Source: Nephrocerus scutellatus
Lineage: Eukaryota; Arthropoda; Insecta; Diptera; Pipunculidae
Length of the DNA stretch: 64,000 bases
Assembly: GCA_947095585.1 (NCBI GenBank)
Contig: OX352765.1
Span: 77,855,976-77,919,975 of the forward strand
Direction of reading: 5' to 3'
Below the pieces are notes generated by a model, which was given only the letters and a program-made list of their open reading frames with translations, searched no databases and had not been told where the DNA came from. Made by a program: the position numbers and the translations under genes. Below, piece by piece: positions 45,760 to 56,529 of the stretch (position 1 is its first letter; every line of letters starts with the position of its first letter).

Positions 45760-46140
45760 CTGTATCGAGCAGAGCAGAGGACCGATAGAAAATGAACAGA
45801 GACTGTACTATCACTACGGCTGCGGTAAAGAATTAAGTAGCTTCGCAGCTTGTGCTGCACAAAAAAATGGCAGGCAGTCGGTATGCACGAAATTGCGGCA
45901 AAATTTTAAACCAACTTACAGTCTGCTTGTGCTTGTAGGGCGACAATTTGATATTTACATTTTGCTATTTGCATGGAATTTAAAGTGGCTGCGTAAGCTG
46001 CGCCGTCTATTTTTCTTTACTGCATTTGCTGAAAAGTGAATTTTTGACCAAAATGCAGCATAAACTGCGCAGCGGCTGAATTCTTGACCGCAGCCTACTA
46101 CTGCAAATGTTTGTTTCGTTCTGCTCTGCTTGATTGTATC
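45760..46140. mobile_element. Foldback-like element, duplicate copy
   Basis: Counterpart of 26425-26790, with the same imperfect inverted ends (GAGCAGAGCAG / CTGCTCTGCT). It has a short extra insert (AATGGCAGGCAGTCGGTAT) near 45866. Confidence 0.45.
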
Positions 46141-46440
46141 ATTGTATGTTATTTAAACCACATACATGATCATCAATCACATCAAATACAACAGAATAAA
46201 TAATTTATAAGCTGATTTAAATATTCATAACAATTTATTGTGAGGTGGGTACATATTAAATATATCATATCACTGCACAAACATAGTAATGCAGTTGCGT
46301 CGATAGTAGTAGGAGAAGTAAGAGCTGTTAAAAAAATATGTGCCTGTAATCTTAACGCGCGGTTGCAGTGAAATTCTTTGACGTTGTGGACAATATTACG
46401 ATTAAATTAAAAGGCACGAATCCCTTGAGAAATGACTTGG

Positions 46441-47030
46441 TTCCAAAAATCCCAGACCCTATTGGCCAGATCCCAGAATTTCCATAGGAACAAGTCTTAT
46501 AGTCACATATTAGTCCTACATTCCGAGTTTCATACGAATCCCTTGAGAAATGGCTTGGTTCCAAAAATCCCAGACCCTATTGGCCAGATCCCAGAATTTC
46601 CATAGGAACAAGTCTTATAGTCACATATTAGTCCTACATTCCGAGTTTCATACGAATCCCTTGAGAAATGGCTTGGTTCCAAAAATCCCAGACCCTATTG
46701 GCCAGATCCCAGAATTTCCATAGGAACAAGTCTTATAGTCACATATTAGTCCTACATTCCGAGTTTCATACGAATCCCTTGAGAAATGGCTTGGTTCCAA
46801 AAATCCCAGACCCTATTGGCCAGATCCCAGAATTTCCATAGGAACAAGTCTTATAGTCACATATTAGTCCTACATTCCGAGTTTCATACGAATCCCTTGA
46901 GAAATGGCTTGGTTCCAAAAATCCCAGACCCTATTGGCCAGATCCCAGAATTTCCATAGGAACAAGTCTTATAGTCACATATTAGTCCTACATTCCGAAT
47001 TTCATGCGAATCGCTTGGGAAATGGCTTAG
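46441..47030 (+). repeat. 118-bp tandem repeat, five near-identical units
   Basis: Units start at 46441, 46559, 46677, 46795 and 46913, exactly 118 bp apart, each TTCCAAAAATCCCAGACCCT ... GAGAAATGGCTTGG. The first four or five are identical by eye; the last transitions to the GAATTTCATGCGAATCGC variant seen in copy 1. Confidence 0.9.
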
Positions 47031-48136
47031 TTCCCAAAGTACTGACATTTAAAAGTGGACATTTAACAGTGTGACGCTGTTGATCATAACAGTGGACATT
47101 TAACATTTGACTTTTTGAAAATGTACCCCATTAAAGCTTGTATTGAGACGTTGTCACGTCAAAACGAGACAACTACCAACCAGAACATACAGAATGATAT
47201 GTAAAATATTATAAAACCCTTAAGATGTTCCGTACGAACCTATTTACGAACGTTTTTAATCTTTTTGTGATAATAGCGGTCACCTTCCAAGTGCTGCACC
47301 CATACAACAGCACATATTCAACATTTGAGCGGAACAGTCGCAGCTTGGTGTTTAAGCTAACCGCATTGCTTCGCCATATCTTGGACATCATTCCAAACAC
47401 TGATTTGGCTATGCCGATTCGATTGACAATGTCCTGTTCGGTTCCACCTTCGGTCGAGACAATATTCTTAAGATATTGGAAACTCTCTACTATCTCTACC
47501 GGCTGTCCAGCAATGTTGACTTGAGTTACTGACTTAGTGCCGATGTTGATGATTTTCGTTTTGGCAGTATTCAAAGCCGCAACATTTGCCTCCCTTTCCA
47601 CACATTTGTTGTCATTTGGTGCAGCTGCATAATCATGTGCGAGAGCAAACAAACGTCGTCAGTGTAGTCCAGATGTTTGGGTTCGAGATGTAAGAGTCCA
47701 ACGAATTCCTCCGTTTCCAGTAGATAAAGCTGCGCGAAGTACATCGCTAATCACCAACAAAAAAAGTATCGGCGATAGAATGCAACCTTGTCGTACTCCA
47801 CTTAGGATCTCGAATTCCTCTGACAGCTTTCCTCTATGCAGCACATGACATTTAGAGCCATCATAGGTTGCTTTAATAATAGCTATTCGTTTATCGGGTA
47901 TACCTCTCCTGCACAAGGCGAGCCAGATAAACTGTCTGTTGGCACTGTCAAACTGTTGAATAATGATCCGCAGGGTGTTTATGTGGTCTATACAGGAGGA
48001 TCCAGTGCAGAAACCTGCTTGTTCAGAATCGAGTGTATCTTCCAGATGTTCCTTAATTCGCTCAAGTACTAATTTGGCTATTAACCTTTGCAACAGCAGG
48101 AAGAACGCAAATGCCTCTCCAGTTTTCGCACTCCAT

Positions 48137-51100
48137 TTTTTTTTTTTTTATTTCCCAATTAAATTTTACATCTGTCCTTAATAGGACATTAAGTAATTGA
48201 TTGTACATACATTTCACGGGATATAACAATACAAGGATAAGATCATTATCTGGAAACTTCTTTTGAAATTCTCTATATTAACTTCACTTGCCCGTGGGTC
48301 GTCGGTCGTCTGTCGTGGATTCTTGCGATCAATTTTTAACCCACTTCCCATGGCCCGATTTTATTGAAATTTTGCACACATGTGTATTTCTATTAAATTT
48401 TGAGGCCCCTCGGGCTGCGGGGTCGGGGGGCTCCCAAACAAAAATTTTAAAAAATTTACCCGATTTTCTTCAAATTTTACACACATGTGTATACCCAATA
48501 AACAATACTTTTATCCCGGGTTCGGCCGCAAGGCCCTTATACATTTTTTAAATATCTGTACTGGCATCAGATATTCGTCGCCCTTTATGGACTGTGTGCG
48601 GTGTGTGCTGCGCAGTCGGCTGCGCTGCATGGTTTTGGTGGTGGAGAGAGAGAGAGAAATCTTAGCTCATTCACAAATGAACCCAGCAATGAAACGAGAC
48701 ATAAATGTTTTATGCTTAATTCAACTTACATTTTTTATTTACTGAATTGTATTTTTATTGATGTCGTTTTTTTTGTTGTCGATATCAACTTACAGATAGA
48801 ACAACAAGTTTTCACAATATTCTGTCATTTCGCGACAACTTTCTTATGTGTTGTGTGCTCATATTTCTTATTTCTTCATTGATTGAAGGTATGCCAAGAT
48901 CACGATGTATACTGTCATTAGATATATACCAAGGTGCATCTACAATTGTCCGAAGGATTTTGTTTTGCAGTCTTTGAATAACGGCTACATTTGATGTACT
49001 GGCGGTGCCCAATATCTGTATTCCATATGTCCAGATAGGTTTAATTATGGTTTTGTAGATTAGCAGTTTGTTTTCTGTCGATAGTTTTGAACTTTTTTTT
49101 AAGAGCCAATAAAGTTGTCTAAATTTGATTTTAATTTGGTTTCGTTTTTGTGTTATGTGATGTTTCCATGTCAGTTTGTTGTCTATGTGAATTCCCAGGT
49201 ATTTGGCATGGTTGTCAATAGGAATTTGCTTATTGTTTAAATAAATGGCTTGAGGGCTAAAATTTCTTTTGGTGGTATAAATTACTTGTACTGTTTTATC
49301 TTCATTTACGTGAATTGCCCATCTGCTGAACCAGTCAACTGTTTTGTCCAGTATGTCCTGTATTGTGTTGGTAGCCGTTTGAAGGCAATTATGAGAGGAA
49401 AGAATCATCGTGTCATCTGCAAATGTTGCTACCATAGTGTTTAGATTCCTTGGTTTTGGTATGTCAGCTGTATATAAAAGGTATAATATCGGTCCCAAAA
49501 CACTTCCTTGAGGAACACCTGCGTCTACTTTGCATGTATCTGAATTTCCGTCATTGTATTGTAATCGTTAATAATCTCTCGTTTAAATAGCTCTTAATAA
49601 GAGGATAGTAGTCTGGTAGCATTCGCTTTAGTTTTTGTAGAAGTCCTTTATGCCAAACACTGTCGAATGCTTTAGCAACGTCTAGATAAACAGCTACACA
49701 ATATCTTTTCTCGTCCAGGTCGTTGAGGATCTTATTTGTTACTCTATGAACTTGTTGAATTGTTGAAAATTGTCTACGGAATCCGAATTGATGGTCGGGG
49801 ATAAGACTTTTTTGCTGTATGGCTATTTCCATACGGTCGAGAAGCAATTTTTCAAATATCTTGGAGATAATTGGAAGTAAACTTATTGGTCTATACGATG
49901 CCTGGCTTGGGTATGGCGGTTATTTTTGATACTACCCAAACTTTAGGGAAGTAGTTTAGCCTAAGAATGGCATTAAAAATAATCCTTAAATATTTAATTG
50001 CCGTATCTGGTATTTCTTTTAACATTCTTCCTGTTATCATGTCATAACCAGGTGTCTTCTTTGCATTTAGTCTATATTGGAGGAAATGTTTTATATCATT
50101 TGCGCTAAATGATTTTATTGTCCTGGACGTCGTAGAGTTGACTTGAGGCAACGAGTTGTTAGTTTGGTTGATAGAATTGGTGAATGTTGTTTTAAAGTAA
50201 TCTGCAAGTGTTTGAGCTTTGTCTGTATTAGTCCTAGACCAAGTGTTGTCCAGTTTTAATAGAGGTGGTTGGTAGATGCTACCTTTCTTAAGTTTTTTAT
50301 TTAGTTTCCACAGTGAGTAGTTAGTTAAACTAGTCGCTGATAAATTTGATAAAAATTTATTGGTGTTGTGATTATTATGTGTCTGTAAGAGTTTTTTTTA
50401 GTTCTTTCGTTGACTTGTTCAGTTTTTCCTTGTCGTGTGGGGATCTGTTAGCTTGCCATACCTTTCGCAGTCTCCGTTTTTCTTTGATTTTTTGTTGAAT
50501 TGATTGCGGTGTCAAGTCGTTGAATGGTTTGGTTTTAATCTCTGGAGTTGATTTTATTGCAGCGAATTGGATTGTGTCATTTAGATGGGTAATGGCACTT
50601 TCGAGTTCGTTTGGTGTTTTAAGAGACATCTGAAGTTCTATTCTGTCGTCAATTATTTCGCGGAATGTGGTCCAGTCTGTCTTATTATTGCATAGTTGCA
50701 CTCTTGGAGTTTGAAGTCTTGGATTTGTTTGAAATTCAATTATAATGGGTGAATGGTCAGAAGATAATTCAAGGCAAGATTTTATTGTCAAATAGCATTA
50801 AAGTCTACCTACCCCTGCAATGAATCGTAAACCCAGGCTTTTGATGTAGTCCATATATTGTGTTGTACTGATTATGTGTTTTGGTGGACAATATAGTTAG
50901 GATATTATTAGAGGTCCTTGTAAATCTTCTATTTGAATTGTCGCAGATTGTATGTGTTCTTTTTGTACTCTTGCAGTTTTACGTATGTATTTAATATCTT
51001 GTCTAACCAGGATTGCTGCACCACCGCGGGCTCGTCCACTAGGGTGATTTGTGTGGTGTATGTTATATTTTGGAATTTTAAGATAGCTTTTATTCGTGAA

Positions 51101-51959
51101 GTGTGTTTCAGAAATTAAGGCAATATCAACGGAATTGTCTTTGACGAACTGCTTCAATTCCAACGCATGTCGTATTAGGCCATCTGCGTTCCAAACAACT
51201 ATTTTTAACTTTTTATTGTGTCTGTCCATTAATTTTTGTCATTAATAGAGAAAGGATATTCATCATGTTAGAAATTTGTGTTATATGTTGTTTCATCATG
51301 ATTATTATTTCTGTAAGGTCGTCAAATGTATTTCCTGTGTTAGTGTGTGTTTGTTAACGAGTTCTATAGAGAAGAGTGGTAGTGGATGTAATATGTTATG
51401 TATATTTTTAACATTATGGCCCAGTTCGGTAAGTTCTTTTTTAATTTCATCTTGGTCAGCGGAGTGGTGCATGTTTCGAAGCATGACCCGAAATCCTCTT
51501 TGTTCTTTGGGTTTGTATGTGTAATACTGTGTGTTTTTTTCTTGAAGTAACTTTACTATAATTGTATAAGTTATGGAATCTATGGGCTGGATTTTTATTT
51601 CATCGTTTGGCAGCACTCTTAATTCATATGAATTTTTTGTTGTCTCGTGATCTAGAGCGTTGGTTAGGACATTTATATATTTTACTCCTTCGACATAAAT
51701 TGGTGGTGGTTTGGATATTTTCTTAGATGCTTCTTTGTCTTTGTCTTCAATCTGGGCAGTGTCGGTCTCGTTTTCATCGTCTGTTAATAATATGTCAAAT
51801 CGATTAGATGATTTAATATTTGGCTGACTAAGCCAGTAGTTTTTTAAGGTGTTTTGATTTTTGAATTTTTTAGTATTGTCCGTTGTTTTGTTTTGAGCGG
51901 TGTTGTTGTTGTTGTGGTGGGAGTTGAGATTATTCTGGTAGTAGGTGGTGTGTTGTTGT
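48137..51959 (-). mobile_element. Jockey-like LINE (family C) nested in LINE B
   Basis: It is bounded by a 7-bp duplication ACTCCAT (48130-48136 and 51960-51966) with a poly(A) tail at 48149-48137. ORF1 piece at 51616-51305: KPKEQRGFRVMLRNMHHSAD, a PRE_C2HC-like region. ORF2: endonuclease at 51229 (LKIVVWNADGLIRHALELKQ, LISETHF), pre-RT 50791-50375, RT at 50151-49551 (KKTPGYDMITGRMLKEIPD, DHQFGFRRQFSTIQQVHRV, YLDVAKAFDSVWHKGLL), and 49498-48812 with MVATFADDTMILSS (intact FADD) and AKYLGIHIDNKLTW. Part of the endonuclease is deleted near 50800-50890. Confidence 0.88.
48262..48835 (-). repeat. ACACATGTGT-family repeat, copy 8, nested in the Jockey-like LINE
   Basis: The 3' end GAAATTCTCTATATTAACTT at 48265 and units with ACACATGTGT at about 48376 and 48481. 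The 5' part matches 55130-55440 in reverse complement (GAGAGAGAGA tract, CACACACCGCACACAGTCC). It interrupts the 3' region of LINE C. Confidence 0.75.
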
Positions 51960-53514
51960 ACTCCATAAGACTACCTTTTTTAAGGAGCTTGTCAATCATT
52001 TCCTCCTTCCACTCGTCGGGGAAATTTTCTGCCTTCCAAGTGTGGAGTAGTAGAGCAGTAGAGCAGTAGAGATTTCGTCTTTACTGGGAGTTGGGGTGCG
52101 AATTCGGCAAATTGTTACTTCCGGCAGCTCCGTTCGATTTTGGTGCATATCGTTGGCGAATACGCGAATACACCGTAGAGAAATGCTCCTTCCGTCGCTT
52201 GATCTAATCCTCATCTGAAACGATTACGGCACCGCATCTAGGCTTTTCACCGGATGTTGGCTAACCACCTGTCAGCTCTTTGGTGATTCTGTAAACGGTT
52301 CTGCTATCGCACCTGCTTGCTGCTTCCTCTGCTTCTGAGGCCAGGTTGTTAATATAATTACGTTTGTCACGTCTTACACTACGCTGCACTTCTCTTATTT
52401 TGCTTCGATACAGTGACTCTAGCTCGATCCTCGCAGCTGCTGGGGTAATAACAATACGAGCTTTAATTAGCTTACGTTTTCAATCCGCCTCGGTAAGCGA
52501 CGTGCTGTGCCTTGCCTGGCTTCTACCAACAATACCTTAGGCTCCAGATGTGAAACATTTTTCACAGCTTTCCAATGTTCTTGGATGGTTGTCGGCAGTG
52601 AGCTGCTGATTGCTTTCACTCCTTGCGATAAATGATCCCTTAATTTTTGGCGTACTGAGAGGATCTTTAGCCGGTCGATATTATACCAAATCTTTCGCCA
52701 TTGTCATTTCGTTCGCCGAGGCCGTGCTTCCCAATCACATGTCTGAGTCCTTCATTGTTGTTGCCTACCTTGGCATTCAAGTTCCTCATCACGATGACGA
52801 TATCTCCGTTCGGCGTTGCGTTGAATACAGCGCTAAGTTGATTGTAGAAGTTGTCCTTTTCATCCTCAGTCGAAGGATTCGTTGGGGCGTAACACTGTAT
52901 GATCGTGACGCGCAGTACACTAGTCCGAAATCTGGCCGATAAGATCCATGTGGGTGCCAGGAAATTAGGCCTCTGCGTGTTGTTGGCGTTAGCAGCAGAC
53001 CCACTCCAGATTCACGGGGACTGCCGGAGGATTTGCCGGACTAGAGTAGCACAGTGTTACAAGTTGGGGATTGGTACTCTCCCGCGTCGAACCATCTTAC
53101 GTCACTTACTCCCAGTTTGTTATTATATCGAAGAAACTCACGTTTCAGTTAAAGAAATCTGGCATTTTAAGGTCCTTCACTCCCTGAGTCAAGGAGCGTC
53201 CGCACATTCCAGAAACCAATCTTAGTCCGAGTAGAATAGCCAAAAGTCGTCATTATTCGATCATTACTTATCCGAGGCGTTGTGTCGGTTTTTAGTAGCG
53301 GGCATTTTTCGGTACCACAGGGTGCTAACCCACGTTACCTAGAGTTAAAACGCTAGACCGTGCGCACTTGCAATTTTAGCCTACATATGTATATATAGAG
53401 CATATGTACGACCTTGATTGTTGCGCTAATGGCTCAAACCAAGTTTCGAGCAGTCAGTAGTTCCCCCGATCCATCGCAATGCAGATCCCCAAACTATAAT
53501 ATTGATCTCTATAA

Positions 53515-53660
53515 ATTACCCGTTAGTACCCGTCAAAAATGACGGAATCTTTTTTTTTGTACCATTTCACCATTTTTGTTAATATGAACCAAATCCAGCC
53601 ATAATCACAAATTTTCGTATATATCTCAATTCCAGCGGCACCTAACGGGTCCAAAAAAAA
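53515..53660 (-). repeat. Dispersed repeat with CCGTCA-TGACGG hairpin, copy 2
   Basis: CCCGTCAAAAATGACGGAAT and CCGGCAC-like block (CCAGCGGCACCTAACGGGTC) match 37430-37570 in reverse complement. Confidence 0.5.
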
Positions 53661-54220
53661 AAAACCTAAACTTATCGGACCACCAAACGAAAAACATCGA
53701 AACAGCCATGGTATAAATATGGCTTCGATATATATAGTGGTTTAGGCGGGATTAGACGTCGTAAATGCGGTATATCTATACAGACAAACAAACAGACAAC
53801 GGCAATTATGTAGTTAGGCGATAAATAATTAAATTATACACACAATTTAAAAGTTGTCATTGACACCTGTGTGTACATATTATGTGACTTTATTTAAACC
53901 ATTTATGAGCCATTTTGTCGCCAATTGGATAGATCTCCTTAACAAATAAACTAAACTCGCAATCACCTGACTATTTTTTTTTTAACTCCAACGAATTGAA
54001 CAAAATTTATGTGAATCTGGGCAAGACAGTGATCAATGTTTATCGAAGGTCGGTCAAAAGAGACGAATCACTTCTGACATGGTCCTTCCTGGAACCACCA
54101 CAAAAAAATTATCCATATTTGTGGGTAGAGACATATGAGGCTTTCTAAATGAGAAATTACAGTTCAAAAGAATGGTAAATTTGTGGAATGATCAATCCAA
54201 TAACTAAAAAAAATATTTCG
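53661..54220. other. No gene seen
   Basis: Contains possible further dispersed-repeat sequence (AGACGTCGTAAATGCGGTAT, ACAGACAAACAAACAGACAA); no coding signal. Confidence 0.4.
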
Positions 54221-54339
54221 GACTTTTATTGTCAGTTGTGTTTATTGCTTTGTAACGGTTCATTTTAGTGAATGTTTATGGAAGCTCACAAACAAACATT
54301 ATAAAGTTTTCGCTCCTAACCAGGCATCGATGTGGTCGA

Positions 54340-54707
54340 TTAAGACCGTGATCCGGGTGGTCCGGATGGTCCGTCATCTCCGGAAAAATCAATATAATGG
54401 GTCATTACATCTTTTTCGGGCATACCGTCTGGCCCGGAAGGCCCGACTGGACCGGCTGGTACCACAAATCCGGGATAACCGGGTGATTCGGTGGTCCGGG
54501 TGTCCCTTGTATTTTGGGTGCCTTGTGGACCTTCATTACCACGATCACCATCTGGTCCTATAACGCCATCTGGACCTGGTGGACCAGGTGGTCGTGGAAG
54601 GTAATTGCCGTTTATTTGTTCAACTGTCGGCCTGTTGCCAAATAGGGATTTTTGTTCATCCTCATCGGTCCCGTCAGGTGCAGTATTCGATGCAACGGCA
54701 AGTGCAC
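54340..54707 (-). pseudogene. Collagen-like pseudogene 7 (lost signal-peptide exon)
   Basis: It is homologous to gene 8 in inverted orientation; homology runs about 54790-54225. The exon-2 acceptor (TTTTTTTGTAG|GTGCACTTGCC) remains, but the 5' UTR end, exon 1 and donor present in gene 8 are missing: GTAACAACAGAT joins directly to mid-intron-like sequence. In exon 2 the reading frame drifts (GTQNTRDTRTTESPGYPG in place of Gly-X-Y). The two cysteines of the NCNC motif are replaced (NGNY), and the last third has a deletion. The 3' UTR with AATAAA is conserved. Probably not translated as a secreted protein. Confidence 0.8.
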
Positions 54708-55129
54708 CTACAAAAAAACAACACAAAAATGCAATTATTGTTTTTGATTTTTAAAAATTTATAACAAAACAAATCTGTTGTTACATGATTTTCTTCATCT
54801 TGATATACTCAAAAAAAAATATACAAAATATTTAAATTTTCCGGTAACAAGTGGAAAATCAACTAGACAATATACCTACCAACCTAAAAATTTTCATCTA
54901 AATTCTATAATCGCAGAAATTGATATGGGAGCCCCTCGATCCTGGGCCATTTTTTTTTTATTGTAGGAGAAAATCATCGAAACAGACATTTGACATCAGA
55001 TGTGAAAATTGAAAAAGCTCAGATCATTTTATTCTGAGCACTTAGAGCACGCTCATACTCTGAGCAAATAAGAAACACGAGCATTTATCTTGAGAACTCT
55101 TTGACTGCTCTGAACTAATTTATGAAAAC
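54708..55129. other. No gene seen
   Basis: Remnant 5' flank of pseudogene 7, then AT-rich DNA with repeated CTGAGCA(C/A) words at 55015-55075. Confidence 0.4.
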
Positions 55130-55320
55130 GCGAAATGACAGAATATTGTGAAAACTTGTTGTTCTATCTGTAAGTTGATATCGACAACAAAAAGCGACAT
55201 CAATAAAAATACAATTCAGTAAATAAGTAAGTCAGTTGAATTAAGCATAAAACATTTATGTCTCGTTTCATTTGCTGGGTTCATTTGTGCGTGAGCTAAG
55301 ATTTCTCTCTCTCTCTCTCT

Positions 55321-55351
<31 letters not shown>

Positions 55352-56137
55352 CACCACCAAAACCATGCCGACTGCGCAGCACACACCGCACACAGTCATT
55401 AAAATATCTGATGCCACTATAAGAAATTAAAAAATGTATAAGGGCCTTCCGGCCGAACCCGGGGTCCGTACCAAATTTTAGAAAAAGTATTGTTTATTGG
55501 GAATACACATGTGTGTAAAATTTGAAAAAAATCGGGTAATTTTTATTTTTAATTTGTATGGGAGCCCCACAAACCCGGGCCCGATCACTTCCAAATTTTA
55601 AAAGAAAGTATTGTCACTGGAAATACACATGTGTACAAAGTTTCAGGAAAATCGGGTTTTAGGAAGTGCGTTAAAAAATTAATAATTAAATAAAAAAAAA
55701 TTTGTATGGGAGCCGGGTTTGTGGATCCCGGGGCCCTATCGCTTCAAAAAATTTACAAAAATTGTTGTCCATCGGAGATACACATGCGTATAAAAATTGA
55801 AGAAACTCGGGAACTTTTTTCATAAAATTTGTATGGGTGCCCCCCCCCGACCCAGGGGCCCGATCTCTCCAAAATTTTTCAAAAAGTGTTTTCCAGCGGA
55901 GATACACATTTGTATAAAATTTTAAAAAAATCGGGTACATTTTTTAAAATATTTGTATGGGAGCGCCCCGACCCCGCGGCCCGAAGGGCCTCAAAGTTTA
56001 ATAGAAAGTGTTGCCATGGGAGATATACATGTGTGCGAAATTTCAATAAAATCGGGCTGTAGGAAGTGGGTTAAAAATTGATCACAAGATTTGGCCAGCC
56101 AGCCACGGGAAGTGAAGTTAATATAGAGAATTTAAAA
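55130..56137 (+). repeat. ACACATGTGT-family repeat, copy 9 (longest)
   Basis: A 5' region shared with copy 8 (ACAGAATATTGTGAAAACTT), a CT microsatellite at 55303-55350, then CACACACCGCACACAGTCAT. Five central units have the ACACATGTGT-like core at about 55506, 55623, 55778, 55902 and 56024. The 3' end is AAGTTAATATAGAGAATTTA. This copy defines the architecture of the family: unique 5' part, tandem ~120-bp middle, fixed 3' end. Confidence 0.75.
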
Positions 56138-56529
56138 AATAGTGATTGGATCAAAACTAAAGCTTTTCCAGTGAATCGTTGCATCAAAACAAAACGTTTC
56201 CTATACTTAAACTAGTTTGAATCAAATCGGTACTTTTCCTATAGTAAAGTTCATACACAAATACCGATTGAATCAAAGTGTAACATTTCCAAAGAATTTT
56301 TTGACAATTTTTTTGGCGGGAATTCAGTCCAAACTTTTTTTACCAAATTTATTACAAAATTTTGCGATTTTAGAAAAAATTGTACATAACATAATGAAAA
56401 AAGAAATAGTCCAAGAAAATTTGGAGCATCCAAGAAAAAAGGGAGGGAAAATAAATGAATGGAAATGCACAAAAGCTAATTTAGATAGGTGAGCAAAAAA
56501 AAAGTAAAAATAACTACTTCGTGTTTATA

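Larger units (their letters stand above)
43630..47160 (+). repeat. Direct segmental duplication, copy 2
   Basis: Homologous to 24311-27395. It starts right after the 3' end of LINE B copy 1 and ends 5-10 bp before LINE B copy 2. It is longer than copy 1 mainly because of three extra 118-bp units. Confidence 0.85.
47165..53510 (-). mobile_element. LINE B, copy 2, split by a Jockey-like LINE
   Basis: The 5' half is 53510-51967 and the 3' half 48129-47165. Endonuclease pieces lie on 53230-52700 (GLLLTPTTRRG, RIRSSDGRSISLR region), pre-RT at 52300. RT fingers resume at 48128: ECENWRG, LVLERIKEHLEDTLDSEQAG, DHINTLRIIIQQFDSANRQF, GVRQGCILSPILFLLVI; then TAKTKIINIGTKSVTQV and ESFQYLKNIVSTEGGTEQD. 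The reading KKG-S-L-M-ECENWRG is restored when the insert and one target duplicate are removed. Decayed by frameshifts. Confidence 0.85.

Noticed and set aside
46441..47030. CRISPR-like array
   Set aside because: The 118-bp units are contiguous without spacers, in an animal genome.
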